Under the pieces are notes generated by a model. It did not search any database and was not told the origin of the DNA. It saw only the letters and a list, made by a program, of their open reading frames with translations. The position numbers and the translations under genes were made by a program. Below, piece after piece: positions 7,339 to 13,768 of a stretch of 15,583 bases of DNA; position 1 is the stretch's first letter, and every line of letters starts with the position of its first letter. Source of the stretch: an uncultured Collinsella sp. (GTDB taxonomy: Bacteria; Actinomycetota; Coriobacteriia; Coriobacteriales; Coriobacteriaceae); assembly GCA_900541285.1 (NCBI GenBank), contig UQJA01000038.1, forward strand, positions 1 through 15,583. Reading direction: 5' to 3'.

Positions 7339-7363
7339 GCGCATCGTCCAAGGAAGGAATCAA

Positions 7364-8110
7364 ATGCTCGAAGGATTATTTGACGCCGACCGTTGGTCGA
7401 CGACATTTCAAAACATGGGGCCCTTCTGGGAGGGCTTTGGCGTGACGCTGCAGGTAGTCGTTGCCGGTCTGCTGTTGTCGCTGGTGCTGGGCACGCTGCT
7501 GGGCGTGTTCTCTACCACTCGTTCGCGCGTGCTGCGCGCCATAAGCCGCGTGTACGTGGAGTTTTACCAGAACACCCCGTTGCCCGTACAGGTGCTCTTT
7601 ATGTACATGGCCGGTCCGCAGTTTTTGCAGGCCATAACCGGTGCCGACCAGCCGGTGCGCATCGCGCCGTTTGTGCTGGGCTTCTTGGGCGTGGGCCTGT
7701 ATCACGCGGCCTACATTTCGGAGGTCATCCGCACCGGTATCGAGGCGGTTCCGCGCGGTCAGATGGAGGCGGCCCAGAGCCAGGGCTTCACCCGTGCGCA
7801 GGCATACTGGTACATCGTGCTGCCCCAGACATTCAAGATCATTCTGCCGCCGCTATGTAACCAGGCGCTCAACCTGGTCAAGAATACGTCGGTGCTGGCG
7901 CTCGTGGCCGGCGGCGACCTTATGTACCGTTCCGACAACTTTGTGAGTCTGTACGGTTACCTGCAGGGATACATCGTCTGCTGCCTTATGTACTTCATCA
8001 TCTGCTTTCCGCTCGCCATGCTGGTGCAGTGGCTCGAGCGCCGCTCCAAGGAGCGTCCGCGCGGCGTGAGCCTGGCCGAGCTGGGGCTCGACAACGTAGA
8101 GGAGGCCTAG
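7364..8110 (+). CDS. Amino-acid ABC transporter permease 1
   Basis: This 248-residue inner permease of the PAAT transporter belongs to the HisMQ/GlnP family. About five hydrophobic segments are visible: 26-49, 72-90, 100-122, 160-186 and 200-225. The EAA loop that docks the ATPase is EAAQSQGFTRAQAYWYIVLP (135-154). YQNTPLPVQVLFMY is typical of the family. The ATG at 7364 is chosen because AGGAAGGA lies 5 bases before it; an upstream in-frame TTG would overlap the binding-protein gene. The second permease starts 3 bases after its stop. The two presumably form a heterodimer. Confidence 0.95.
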   Translation: MLEGLFDADRWSTTFQNMGPFWEGFGVTLQVVVAGLLLSLVLGTLLGVFSTTRSRVLRAISRVYVEFYQNTPLPVQVLFMYMAGPQFLQAITGADQPVRIAPFVLGFLGVGLYHAAYISEVIRTGIEAVPRGQMEAAQSQGFTRAQAYWYIVLPQTFKIILPPLCNQALNLVKNTSVLALVAGGDLMYRSDNFVSLYGYLQGYIVCCLMYFIICFPLAMLVQWLERRSKERPRGVSLAELGLDNVEEA

Positions 8111-8113
8111 CGC

Positions 8114-8752
8114 ATGGAAATCTTCAACGCGACCAACCTGCTCTACATTTGGGGCGGCTTTGTTAAGACGATCGAGATCTCGGCGCTGTCGATCTTTTTC
8201 TCGCTCATCTTTGGCACGGTGCTGGCGCTCGTTAAAAGCTATGCGCCCCGCCCGTTCCGTATTTTGGTGAGCGCCTATATCGAGCTGTTCCGCTGCACGC
8301 CGAACTTGCTGTGGATCCTGTTTATCTACTTTACGGTGCAGGGTTTGGACATTGTGATTTCGACCATCGCCTTTACGCTGTTTACCAGCGCTGTTATGGC
8401 CGAGATTGTGCGTGGCGGCCTCAACTCGATTCCGCGCGGCCAGTTTGAGGCGGCGCAGAGCCAGGGCTTCGGTTTCTTTGCCACCATGCGCTACATCATT
8501 CTGCCGCAGACGTTTAAGACGATCATTCCGGCGCTGTTTAGCCAGTGCACGACCGTCATCAAGGACAGCTCGTATCTTTCGGGCATTAACGTGGCCGAGC
8601 TCATGTACACGGCAAACGTCGTGATGGCCCATGCGATCGACCTGTCGCAGGTGCTTATGCTCTACGGCCTGGTGTTTGCGATGTACTTTGTGCTCAACTT
8701 TGGTATCTCGCTGCTGGTTCGCGCATATCAGAGGCGAATGGTGGCAGCGTAG
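8114..8752 (+). CDS. Amino-acid ABC transporter permease 2
   Basis: This second permease has 212 residues and should pair with permease 1 to form the membrane channel. Hydrophobic segments lie near 20-42, 64-80, 85-100, 135-160 and 180-203. The EAA loop is EAAQSQGFGFFATMRYIILP (112-131), nearly the same as in permease 1, and ELFRCTPNLLWILF replaces the usual RGTPLLVQL text. The AGAGGAGG ribosome binding site (8098-8105) lies inside the end of permease 1, so the two are translationally coupled. No anomaly seen. Confidence 0.95.
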   Translation: MEIFNATNLLYIWGGFVKTIEISALSIFFSLIFGTVLALVKSYAPRPFRILVSAYIELFRCTPNLLWILFIYFTVQGLDIVISTIAFTLFTSAVMAEIVRGGLNSIPRGQFEAAQSQGFGFFATMRYIILPQTFKTIIPALFSQCTTVIKDSSYLSGINVAELMYTANVVMAHAIDLSQVLMLYGLVFAMYFVLNFGISLLVRAYQRRMVAA

Positions 8753-8755
8753 AAT

Positions 8756-8782
8756 GTGGCAAAGGGACAGCCCCTTTGTCAC
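8756..8782 (+). repeat. Hairpin with GGGACAGCCCC core between permease 2 and kinase-like gene
   Basis: GTGGCAAAGGG (8756-8766) pairs with CCCTTTGTCAC (8772-8782) with one G-T wobble. The loop region reads ACAGC, so the sequence carries the GGGACAG motif shared by other gap elements. It starts 3 bases after the permease stop and ends just before the GAGAAAGGA ribosome binding site. It could lower or separate expression of the last gene. No T-run follows. Confidence 0.7.
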
Positions 8783-8800
8783 ATAGAGAAAGGAATCGCG

Positions 8801-9424
8801 ATGAGCGATCTGGAGAATAAGAAGAATCCTGTGGTCATTACCATCGCGCGCGACTTCGGCGCCGAGGGCCACGAGATTGGTCGCATGCTTGCCGACGAGT
8901 TGGGGATTCCGCTGTACGATAACGAGCTGCTGGTACGTGCGTCGCTGCGCGCGGGTGAGTCGCTCGACAAGATGGCCGCCTACGATGAGCGTCTGGCCGT
9001 GGAGAACATGGCGTTCCTGCCCGACCGCTACGATGCGCGTTCGTACTCGGATAAGTTGTTCCAAAAGATGAGCCAGGTGATTTTGGATCTGGGCGAGACC
9101 GAGAGCTGCATTATCGAAGGCCGTCTGTCCGATTACCTGCTGCGTAACAACCCCAACCACATTGCCGTGTTGGTGACAGCCCCCTTTGAGGACCGCGTCG
9201 AGATCGTGCGCAAAAAGCGTGGCCTTAACAAAAAGAAGGGCGCCAAGCTGGTCAAGCAGCAGCAGAAGGCGCGCGAGGCATTCTACAAGCGCTACAGCGC
9301 CGGAAAGTGGAAGATGACGAGCGGTAAAGATATCGTCGTCAACCGCGCCAAACTGGGCCGCGAAGGCTGCAAAGACGTTATCGCCGCGGCCTACCGCTAC
9401 AAAGTAGCGCAGCTCGAAGGCTAA
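8801..9424 (+). CDS. Cytidylate kinase-like family protein
   Basis: This 207-residue protein resembles the cytidylate kinase-like family (Cytidylate_kin2), whose members are distinct from housekeeping Cmk and mostly uncharacterised. It opens PVVITIARDFGAEGHEIGR, aligning with the ITISREYGSGGREIG start of the family; the P-loop-like segment has Glu where Gly is usual. Further family text is LADELGIPLYDNELL, CIIEGRLSDYLLR, APFEDRVEIV and KAREAFYKRYSAGKW, ending VVNRAKLGREG. The ATG at 8801 is preceded by GAGAAAGGA. An in-frame GTG at 8756 lies inside the preceding hairpin and is rejected. It is probably co-transcribed with the transporter, but a functional link is not shown. Confidence 0.85.
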   Translation: MSDLENKKNPVVITIARDFGAEGHEIGRMLADELGIPLYDNELLVRASLRAGESLDKMAAYDERLAVENMAFLPDRYDARSYSDKLFQKMSQVILDLGETESCIIEGRLSDYLLRNNPNHIAVLVTAPFEDRVEIVRKKRGLNKKKGAKLVKQQQKAREAFYKRYSAGKWKMTSGKDIVVNRAKLGREGCKDVIAAAYRYKVAQLEG

Positions 9425-9430
9425 CCGACC

Positions 9431-9474
9431 AAAAACCACCACAAAGGGGACAGTGCACCTTTGTGGTGGTTTTT
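9431..9474. terminator. Bidirectional terminator between convergent genes
   Basis: AAAAACCACCACAAAGG (9431-9447) and CCTTTGTGGTGGTTTTT (9458-9474) are perfect 17-base inverted arms around GGACAGTGCA. A T-run lies at the exit on both strands, so it can serve the kinase-like gene on + and the regulator on -. The same element, in opposite orientation and without the A/T ends, recurs at 12242-12276. Confidence 0.9.
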
Positions 9475-9477
9475 GTT

Positions 9478-10355
9478 TTAGGCGGAGGGGAAGGCCTTGG
9501 TGAGACCGGCGCGCGTCTGTGTGTCGGTCTTTTGGTAGATAGAGCTCAGGGGCGCTGTACCATGCGCATCGAGATGCCGAGCTCCTCGGCGATCTGCTTG
9601 AGCGGGCGTTCGTCCTGGGTTACGGCTATGAGCACGTCGACTTCGCGCGGGGTGAGAGCGTGGTTGACGATGAAGGCCTGGCGCTGTTCTTCGATACTCG
9701 GTGAGGCGAGCGCTTCCTCGGCAAGCTGTTGATGTTTGCGTTCCTGCTCGGTTTGGGGTAGGCGGAACAAGCCGGCTGCCACGAATGCCGCGCAGGCGGC
9801 GACGAGCAAAACGAGCGCACCGATCATGATGAGAGCAACATTGTCCGAGGTCACGAGCGCCAGCGAGATACCCGATGTGGTGAACGCGCATACGTTGTTG
9901 GCCGCGCGACCCATGCCGGCCCATAAGGCGGGCGCGCGCATGCGCGGTGCCAGCTGCGTAAAGGTGGCGGTAAAGAACGTGACAAAAAAGCCCGAGCTCA
10001 GGTAAAAGACGACAAGGCCCAGGTTGGGATCGGCCCCGGCCTCCACGGCTAGGATGGAAATGGTCGAGAGCACGGCGATGCCGAACATGACAAGTCCCAT
10101 GTAACGGCGCTCGGCAAGATCAAAAATAAGACCGGCGGCAAGGCCGCTCGCCGCCAAAAAGAGGCACGGCCATGTTTGTACGGCAATGGTGCCGTGGGCG
10201 TTGGAGAGTGTGACAACGTTGTCGAGGGTCGAGAACAAGCAGGCAAGAACCATGACGAGCACGATGCTCCAGCATGCCTGTTTGGCGAGGGCATGTGAGG
10301 GCTCGGCAAAGGGATTGATGGCAGGCCTTTCGGGGGGCGCGCTTGGCAATCGCAT
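9478..10355 (-). pseudogene. LuxR-family membrane regulator, half-size, frameshifted in the HTH
   Basis: The ATG at 10355 opens a frame of 269 residues that stops at 9546. Six hydrophobic segments (about 27-48, 60-79, 86-104, 111-133, 143-168, 173-197) are followed by a LuxR helix-turn-helix, LTPREVDVLIAVTQDERPLKQIAEELGIS. The frame ends MRMVQRP then stop. One frame over, the text continues LSSIYQKTDTQTRAGLTKAFPSA to a stop at 9478. A single lost base near 9548-9554 (QRHLSS expected, QRP-stop seen) explains this. Related coriobacterial regulators usually have about 12 membrane segments, so the N-terminal half also seems absent. A sequencing error is possible. It is divergent from the surface-protein gene, its likely target. 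Confidence 0.75.
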
Positions 10356-10424
10356 GCTCGTTGCCTTTTGCGCTGGCAGGTGCGCCACATGAGAATTTGT
10401 GCCCCGGGATCCGGATATCTTCCC

Positions 10425-10439
10425 GTAACATGGTGTTAC
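10425..10439. promoter_or_regulatory. Palindrome GTAACA-TGG-TGTTAC in the divergent intergenic region
   Basis: A perfect 6-base inverted repeat with a 3-base centre lies between the two divergent start codons, 31 bases before the surface-protein ATG. This is where an operator for the LuxR-type regulator would be expected. Its right half (TGTTACAGA) recurs in the array at 12071-12207. A role is inferred only; no clear -35/-10 pair was recognised here. Confidence 0.4.
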
Positions 10440-10469
10440 AGAAGCACCCCTTACGACAAGGAGGCTCAC

Positions 10470-12032
10470 ATGCGAAAGCAAATCCATGACAACCCACTCG
10501 ACCACGGCCGCGCGTGCGCGCTCTCTCACGGAACGTGGCGTCGCGTGGGCGCCAAGCTCGCCTGTGCGGGGGCTTGCGCGCTCATGGTCGGTCAGCTGCT
10601 GCTACCCAGCGTGGCGCTCGCCGCCAAATGGGTCAACGTTGGCGGCACGCAGTACAACAAGGGCGCCGGCGACGAGGCCGGAACGTGGTCCTGGGACGGC
10701 GCCGACGACATGAAGCTCAATGGCTACAACGGCGCCGGTATCAGCGCTCAGGGCAACCTCAATATCGGCGTGACGGGCACCAACACCGTAACGGCCGATT
10801 CCTTGCAGAGCGCTATCGAGGTCAAGGACGGCAACCTTGCCATCACGGGGGAGGGAACCCTCAACGCGACGGCCGAACCACAGAAGAGCAGGAGCGCTGT
10901 TAAGGTCGAGTGCGGTAGCCTCGCCATCTCGGGCGACGTGACTCTCAACGCGACGGCCGGGACCGATACGATAGCGGTTTCGGGGGACGGTAAGGCCGGC
11001 GGCGACGTGGACATCCGCGGTGCCAACGTTAACGTGACGGCAACGAACAAAGTGCCTCATACCATCGGCATTCATACGCGGGCAGGCAACATAACCATTA
11101 ACGAGGGCGCCGACGTCCACGTCGAGGCGGAGGCGAATGGGGGGCTCAATGCCGTTGCAGTCTATGCCGAAAACATCTCCTCCGAGCATGGAGGCTGCAT
11201 CGCGGTGGATAACGCAAAATTAGATGCGGCGGCGCGTAATGCAAACATGTTGTCGGTCGCCCTGTATTCGTCCGGGGGTAAGGATACATATTTGAGTATT
11301 ACCAACGGGGCGGATGTTACGCTCGTGGCGAGTGATAGTGTCGAAGTTTTGGATGGTGTTTGGATTCGCGCGCAGGACGGCGTGTCGCGGGTGCTCGTCG
11401 AGAATTCGAGCCTTACAGTTCGATGCGGTGACGGAACTGGCCACAGTCGTAAACATGGCTACGGAATATATTCCCAGTCCGGCTCCCAGTCCGCCATCCC
11501 TCGAATTGACATCATTAATTCAAATGTTGAGGTGTCGGGTAATGCAGCGGCAATCTACGCTGTCAATCAAGGTGATGCAGCCCCTTGTCTCTCAATTGAT
11601 GGCGGATCGGTAGTTACGACTCCCGCCGGCGGCACTGTGCGAGAAACTACGGGAAACGGACTCGTCATCGGTGCTGCCGGGTCGTCCACTATCCAGGATG
11701 TTAGGACCTCCGACGAGGTTGCCCGCAGCGTGGTAATCAGCTCCGGAGATGCGGTCGAGCCTGAGCCCACGCCGCAGCCTGAGCCTACCCCGGCTCCCAC
11801 GCCGCAGCCAGGCGGCGGAAGTGAGACTGGCACACCGTCCGCGACGCTGACTCAGGCGAGTTCCACGACTGCTGCCTCCAAGCCGGCCGCGAAGGCCACC
11901 GCTGCCCAGAAGTCCGTGGGCACTCTGGCCGCCACGGGCGACAACGCCGCGACGGCGGCAGCGGCCCTTGGCATCGCCGGCGCAACCGTTGCCGCTGCCG
12001 GCATCGCCGCAACCAAGCGCCGCAAGCGCTAG
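10470..12032 (+). CDS. Secreted beta-solenoid-like surface protein with LAATG sorting signal
   Basis: This 520-residue protein is exported and probably wall-bound. The ATG at 10470 follows ACAAGGAGG at good distance. A long signal peptide is seen (basic start, hydrophobic 29-50, likely cut near ALA-A at 51). Residues 55-425 carry degenerate repeats of the form GNLxITGxGTLNATA, with GTWSWDGADDMKLNGYNGAGI at the start, like the carbohydrate-binding beta-helix proteins related to Pfam PF14262. A Pro/Glu/Thr linker (430-447) and an Ala/Ser/Thr-rich stretch lead to LAATG (486-490), a hydrophobic segment (494-514) and KRRKR (516-520). LAxTG is the signal of class E sortases in high-GC Gram-positives. 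The ligand is unknown. Codons near 11100-11560 are more AT-rich than in the rest. Confidence 0.83.
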   Translation: MRKQIHDNPLDHGRACALSHGTWRRVGAKLACAGACALMVGQLLLPSVALAAKWVNVGGTQYNKGAGDEAGTWSWDGADDMKLNGYNGAGISAQGNLNIGVTGTNTVTADSLQSAIEVKDGNLAITGEGTLNATAEPQKSRSAVKVECGSLAISGDVTLNATAGTDTIAVSGDGKAGGDVDIRGANVNVTATNKVPHTIGIHTRAGNITINEGADVHVEAEANGGLNAVAVYAENISSEHGGCIAVDNAKLDAAARNANMLSVALYSSGGKDTYLSITNGADVTLVASDSVEVLDGVWIRAQDGVSRVLVENSSLTVRCGDGTGHSRKHGYGIYSQSGSQSAIPRIDIINSNVEVSGNAAAIYAVNQGDAAPCLSIDGGSVVTTPAGGTVRETTGNGLVIGAAGSSTIQDVRTSDEVARSVVISSGDAVEPEPTPQPEPTPAPTPQPGGGSETGTPSATLTQASSTTAASKPAAKATAAQKSVGTLAATGDNAATAAAALGIAGATVAAAGIAATKRRKR

Positions 12033-12070
12033 GCTTTTGGTGGCAGCGCCCATTCTCGGCTTTTACAAAA

Positions 12071-12207
12071 TCTCGATCTGTAACACCAAACCTGATAGTT
12101 GGGCTCTAGGTGTTACAGATTGAGACGAACTGTTCAGCCGCTAACCTAACGTCTCGATCTGTAACACGTGGCGAGGAATTTGGTCTCTAACTGTTACAGA
12201 TTGAGAC
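12071..12207. repeat. Array of four alternating TGTTACAGATTGAGAC motifs
   Basis: The 16-17 base motif TCTCRATCTGTAACAC occurs in + orientation at 12071-12087 and 12151-12166, and inverted (TGTTACAGATTGAGAC) at 12109-12126 and 12192-12207. Neighbouring motif centres are about 39, 41 and 41 bases apart. The DNA between motifs is not conserved. Adjacent pairs can form hairpins with 16-17 base stems. It could be two REP-like hairpins or a phased protein-binding array. It is not a CRISPR, since repeats alternate. Confidence 0.88.
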
Positions 12208-12241
12208 AAACGTCGGAATCGGTTCGCCGACCAGGCCCCCA

Positions 12242-12276
12242 ACCACCACAAAGGTGCCTGTCCCCTTTGTGGTGGT
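12242..12276. repeat. CCACCACAAAGG palindrome, second copy
   Basis: ACCACCACAAAGG (12242-12254) and CCTTTGTGGTGGT (12264-12276) are perfect 13-base arms around TGCCTGTCC. The centre matches, in reverse complement and one base shorter, that of the terminator at 9431-9474. It lacks the flanking A/T runs, so a terminator role is less clear here. Confidence 0.85.
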
Positions 12277-12292
12277 CGGTCGGCCGGCATAG

Positions 12293-12330
12293 AAAAAGTC
12301 CCCGCCGGGCGCGTGCTCGACGGGGACTTT
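12293..12330 (-). terminator. Rho-independent terminator after nfnB
   Basis: Read on the - strand, AAAGTCCCCG and CGGGGACTTT form a perfect 10-base stem with a 16-base GC-rich loop, followed by TTTTTC. It lies 29 bases after the nfnB stop codon. The stem again carries the GGGGAC motif. Confidence 0.88.
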
Positions 12331-12358
12331 GCCGTTTGGTGGCTAGCGCTGCAGGTGA

Positions 12359-13768
12359 TTACTCGCCCAGCAGGCTCTTGGTGATGGAAGCGGCGGCCTT
12401 CTTGCCGGCGCCCATCGCCAGAATGACCGTAGCGGCACCGGTGACGATGTCGCCGCCGGCCCAGATGCGAGGATCGGTGGTCTGGCCGGTCTCCTCGTCG
12501 GCGACGATGTAGCCCCACTTGTTGAGCTCCATCTTGCCGCCGATCTTGGCAGCGAAGGGGTTGGCGTTGGTGCCGATAGCCGAGATTGCGACGTCGCAGG
12601 GAATCTCCTCGATGGCGCCCTCGATGGGCACCGGGCGACGACGGCCGGACTCGTCGGGCTCGCCGAGCTCCATCTTCTGGACCTTGACGGCGCACACGGA
12701 GCCGTCCTCGCCAGCGACAAACTCGAGCGGGGAGACGAGCGGCAGAACCTCGACGCCCTCGGCCTTAGCGTGGTGCAGCTCGGCGCGACGGCAGGGCATC
12801 TCGTCCTCGGTACGGCGGTAGGCGATGATGGCGTGCTCGGCGCCCAGGCGCTTGGCGGTACGGACGGCGTCCATAGCCACGTTGCCGCCACCGAAGACGA
12901 CGACGTTCTTGCCGTGCTTGGTGGGGGTGTCGTACTCGGGGAACTTGTTGGCCTTCATCAGGTTCACGCGGGTGAGGTACTCGTTAGCGAAGAAGACGTT
13001 GGGCAGGTTCTCGCCGGGGACGTTGAGGAACTTGGGCAGGCCAGCGCCGGTCGCCACGTAGATGGCGTCGAAGCCCTGCTCGAACAGCTCCTCGGCCGTG
13101 GCCATGTTGCCCACGACGGAGTTGTACTCAAACTTGACGCCCATGTCCTCCAGGCCGTCGATCTCGCGCTTGACGACCGCCTTGGGCAGACGGAACTCGG
13201 GGATGCCGTAGACCAGCACGCCGCCGCCGGTGAAGAATGCCTCAAAGACGGTGACATCAAAACCGTTACGGGCGAGCTCGCCGGCGCAGGTGATGCCGGA
13301 CGGGCCGGAGCCGACGACGGCGACCTTCTTGCCGTTCTTGGGGGCCATCTTGGGCGTGGAGGCGAGCTCGGGGCGGTCACCCAGGAAGCGCTCGAGCTGG
13401 CCGATGGCCACGGGCTCGGACTTCTTGCCACGGATGCACTTGCCCTCGCACTGGTTCTCCTGCGGGCAGACGCGGCCGCAGATGGCGGGAAGCATGGAGT
13501 CCTCGCGGATGGTATCGAGAGCGCCGCCGAAGTCCTTTGCGCGGATCTGCTCGATAAAGCGGGGGATGTTGATGTTGACGGGGCAGCCCTCAACACAGAA
13601 CGGCTTCTTGCAGTTGAGGCAGCGCTCGGCCTCGGCCAGCGCCATCTCCTCGGTGAAGCCCTTGTCGACGGGGCGGAAGTCGCAGGCGCGCTCGGCAGCC
13701 GGCTCCTCGTTATCGGGGGTGCGGGGCGACTTCATATCGGCAACGAAACGACCGTTAACTAGTGGCAT
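12359..13768 (-). CDS. nfnB: NfnB-like / GltD-like FAD-NADPH oxidoreductase
   Basis: This 469-residue flavoprotein has two N-terminal [4Fe-4S] clusters: C50/C53/C58/C62 in CLNCKKPFCVEGCP and C97/C101/C107/C111. An FAD-binding VAVVGSGPSGITCAGELA (149-166), a NADPH-binding VVVFGGGNVAMDAVRTAKR (289-307) and a C-terminal FAD motif (WAGGDIVTGAATVILAMG) follow. Homologues are annotated as glutamate synthase small subunit, but no GltB-type large subunit is nearby. The partner just upstream is NfnA-like, so the pair fits the electron-bifurcating NADH-dependent ferredoxin:NADP+ oxidoreductase. The start overlaps the nfnA stop by 10 bases. A stand-alone SudA/GltA-type enzyme remains possible. Confidence 0.9.
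   Translation of the reverse strand: MPLVNGRFVADMKSPRTPDNEEPAAERACDFRPVDKGFTEEMALAEAERCLNCKKPFCVEGCPVNINIPRFIEQIRAKDFGGALDTIREDSMLPAICGRVCPQENQCEGKCIRGKKSEPVAIGQLERFLGDRPELASTPKMAPKNGKKVAVVGSGPSGITCAGELARNGFDVTVFEAFFTGGGVLVYGIPEFRLPKAVVKREIDGLEDMGVKFEYNSVVGNMATAEELFEQGFDAIYVATGAGLPKFLNVPGENLPNVFFANEYLTRVNLMKANKFPEYDTPTKHGKNVVVFGGGNVAMDAVRTAKRLGAEHAIIAYRRTEDEMPCRRAELHHAKAEGVEVLPLVSPLEFVAGEDGSVCAVKVQKMELGEPDESGRRRPVPIEGAIEEIPCDVAISAIGTNANPFAAKIGGKMELNKWGYIVADEETGQTTDPRIWAGGDIVTGAATVILAMGAGKKAAASITKSLLGE

Larger units (their letters stand above)
12033..12358. other. Gap of about 325 bases between convergent genes, filled with repeats
   Basis: No gene seen. From left to right it holds a four-motif alternating array (12071-12207), a CCACCACAAAGG palindrome (12242-12276) and the terminator of nfnB (12293-12330). 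No tRNA or small ORF with a convincing start was found. Confidence 0.7.

Noticed and set aside
7331..7363. Upstream TTG start for permease 1
   Set aside because: It overlaps the binding-protein gene and lacks a ribosome binding site, while the ATG at 7364 has AGGAAGGA 5 bases before it.
7853..9442. Long open frame of 529 codons on the - strand
   Set aside because: It lies opposite permease 1, permease 2 and the kinase-like gene, has a Leu/His/Arg/Gln-rich composition typical of antisense shadow in GC-rich DNA, and shows no family motif.
10368..10469. Upstream start for the surface protein
   Set aside because: The extra 34 residues are not signal-peptide-like, and the ATG at 10470 has an excellent ribosome binding site.
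10356..10529. Upstream start for the LuxR-type regulator
   Set aside because: The extra 58 residues have no membrane segment and would overlap the divergent surface-protein gene; the ATG at 10355 starts just ahead of the first membrane segment.
12071..12207. Possible small CRISPR array
   Set aside because: The repeats are only 16-17 bases, alternate in orientation and have no cas genes nearby; a CRISPR has direct repeats.
12359..13768. True glutamate synthase small subunit (gltD)
   Set aside because: No large subunit gene nearby, and the overlapping upstream partner is NfnA-like; kept only as an alternative.
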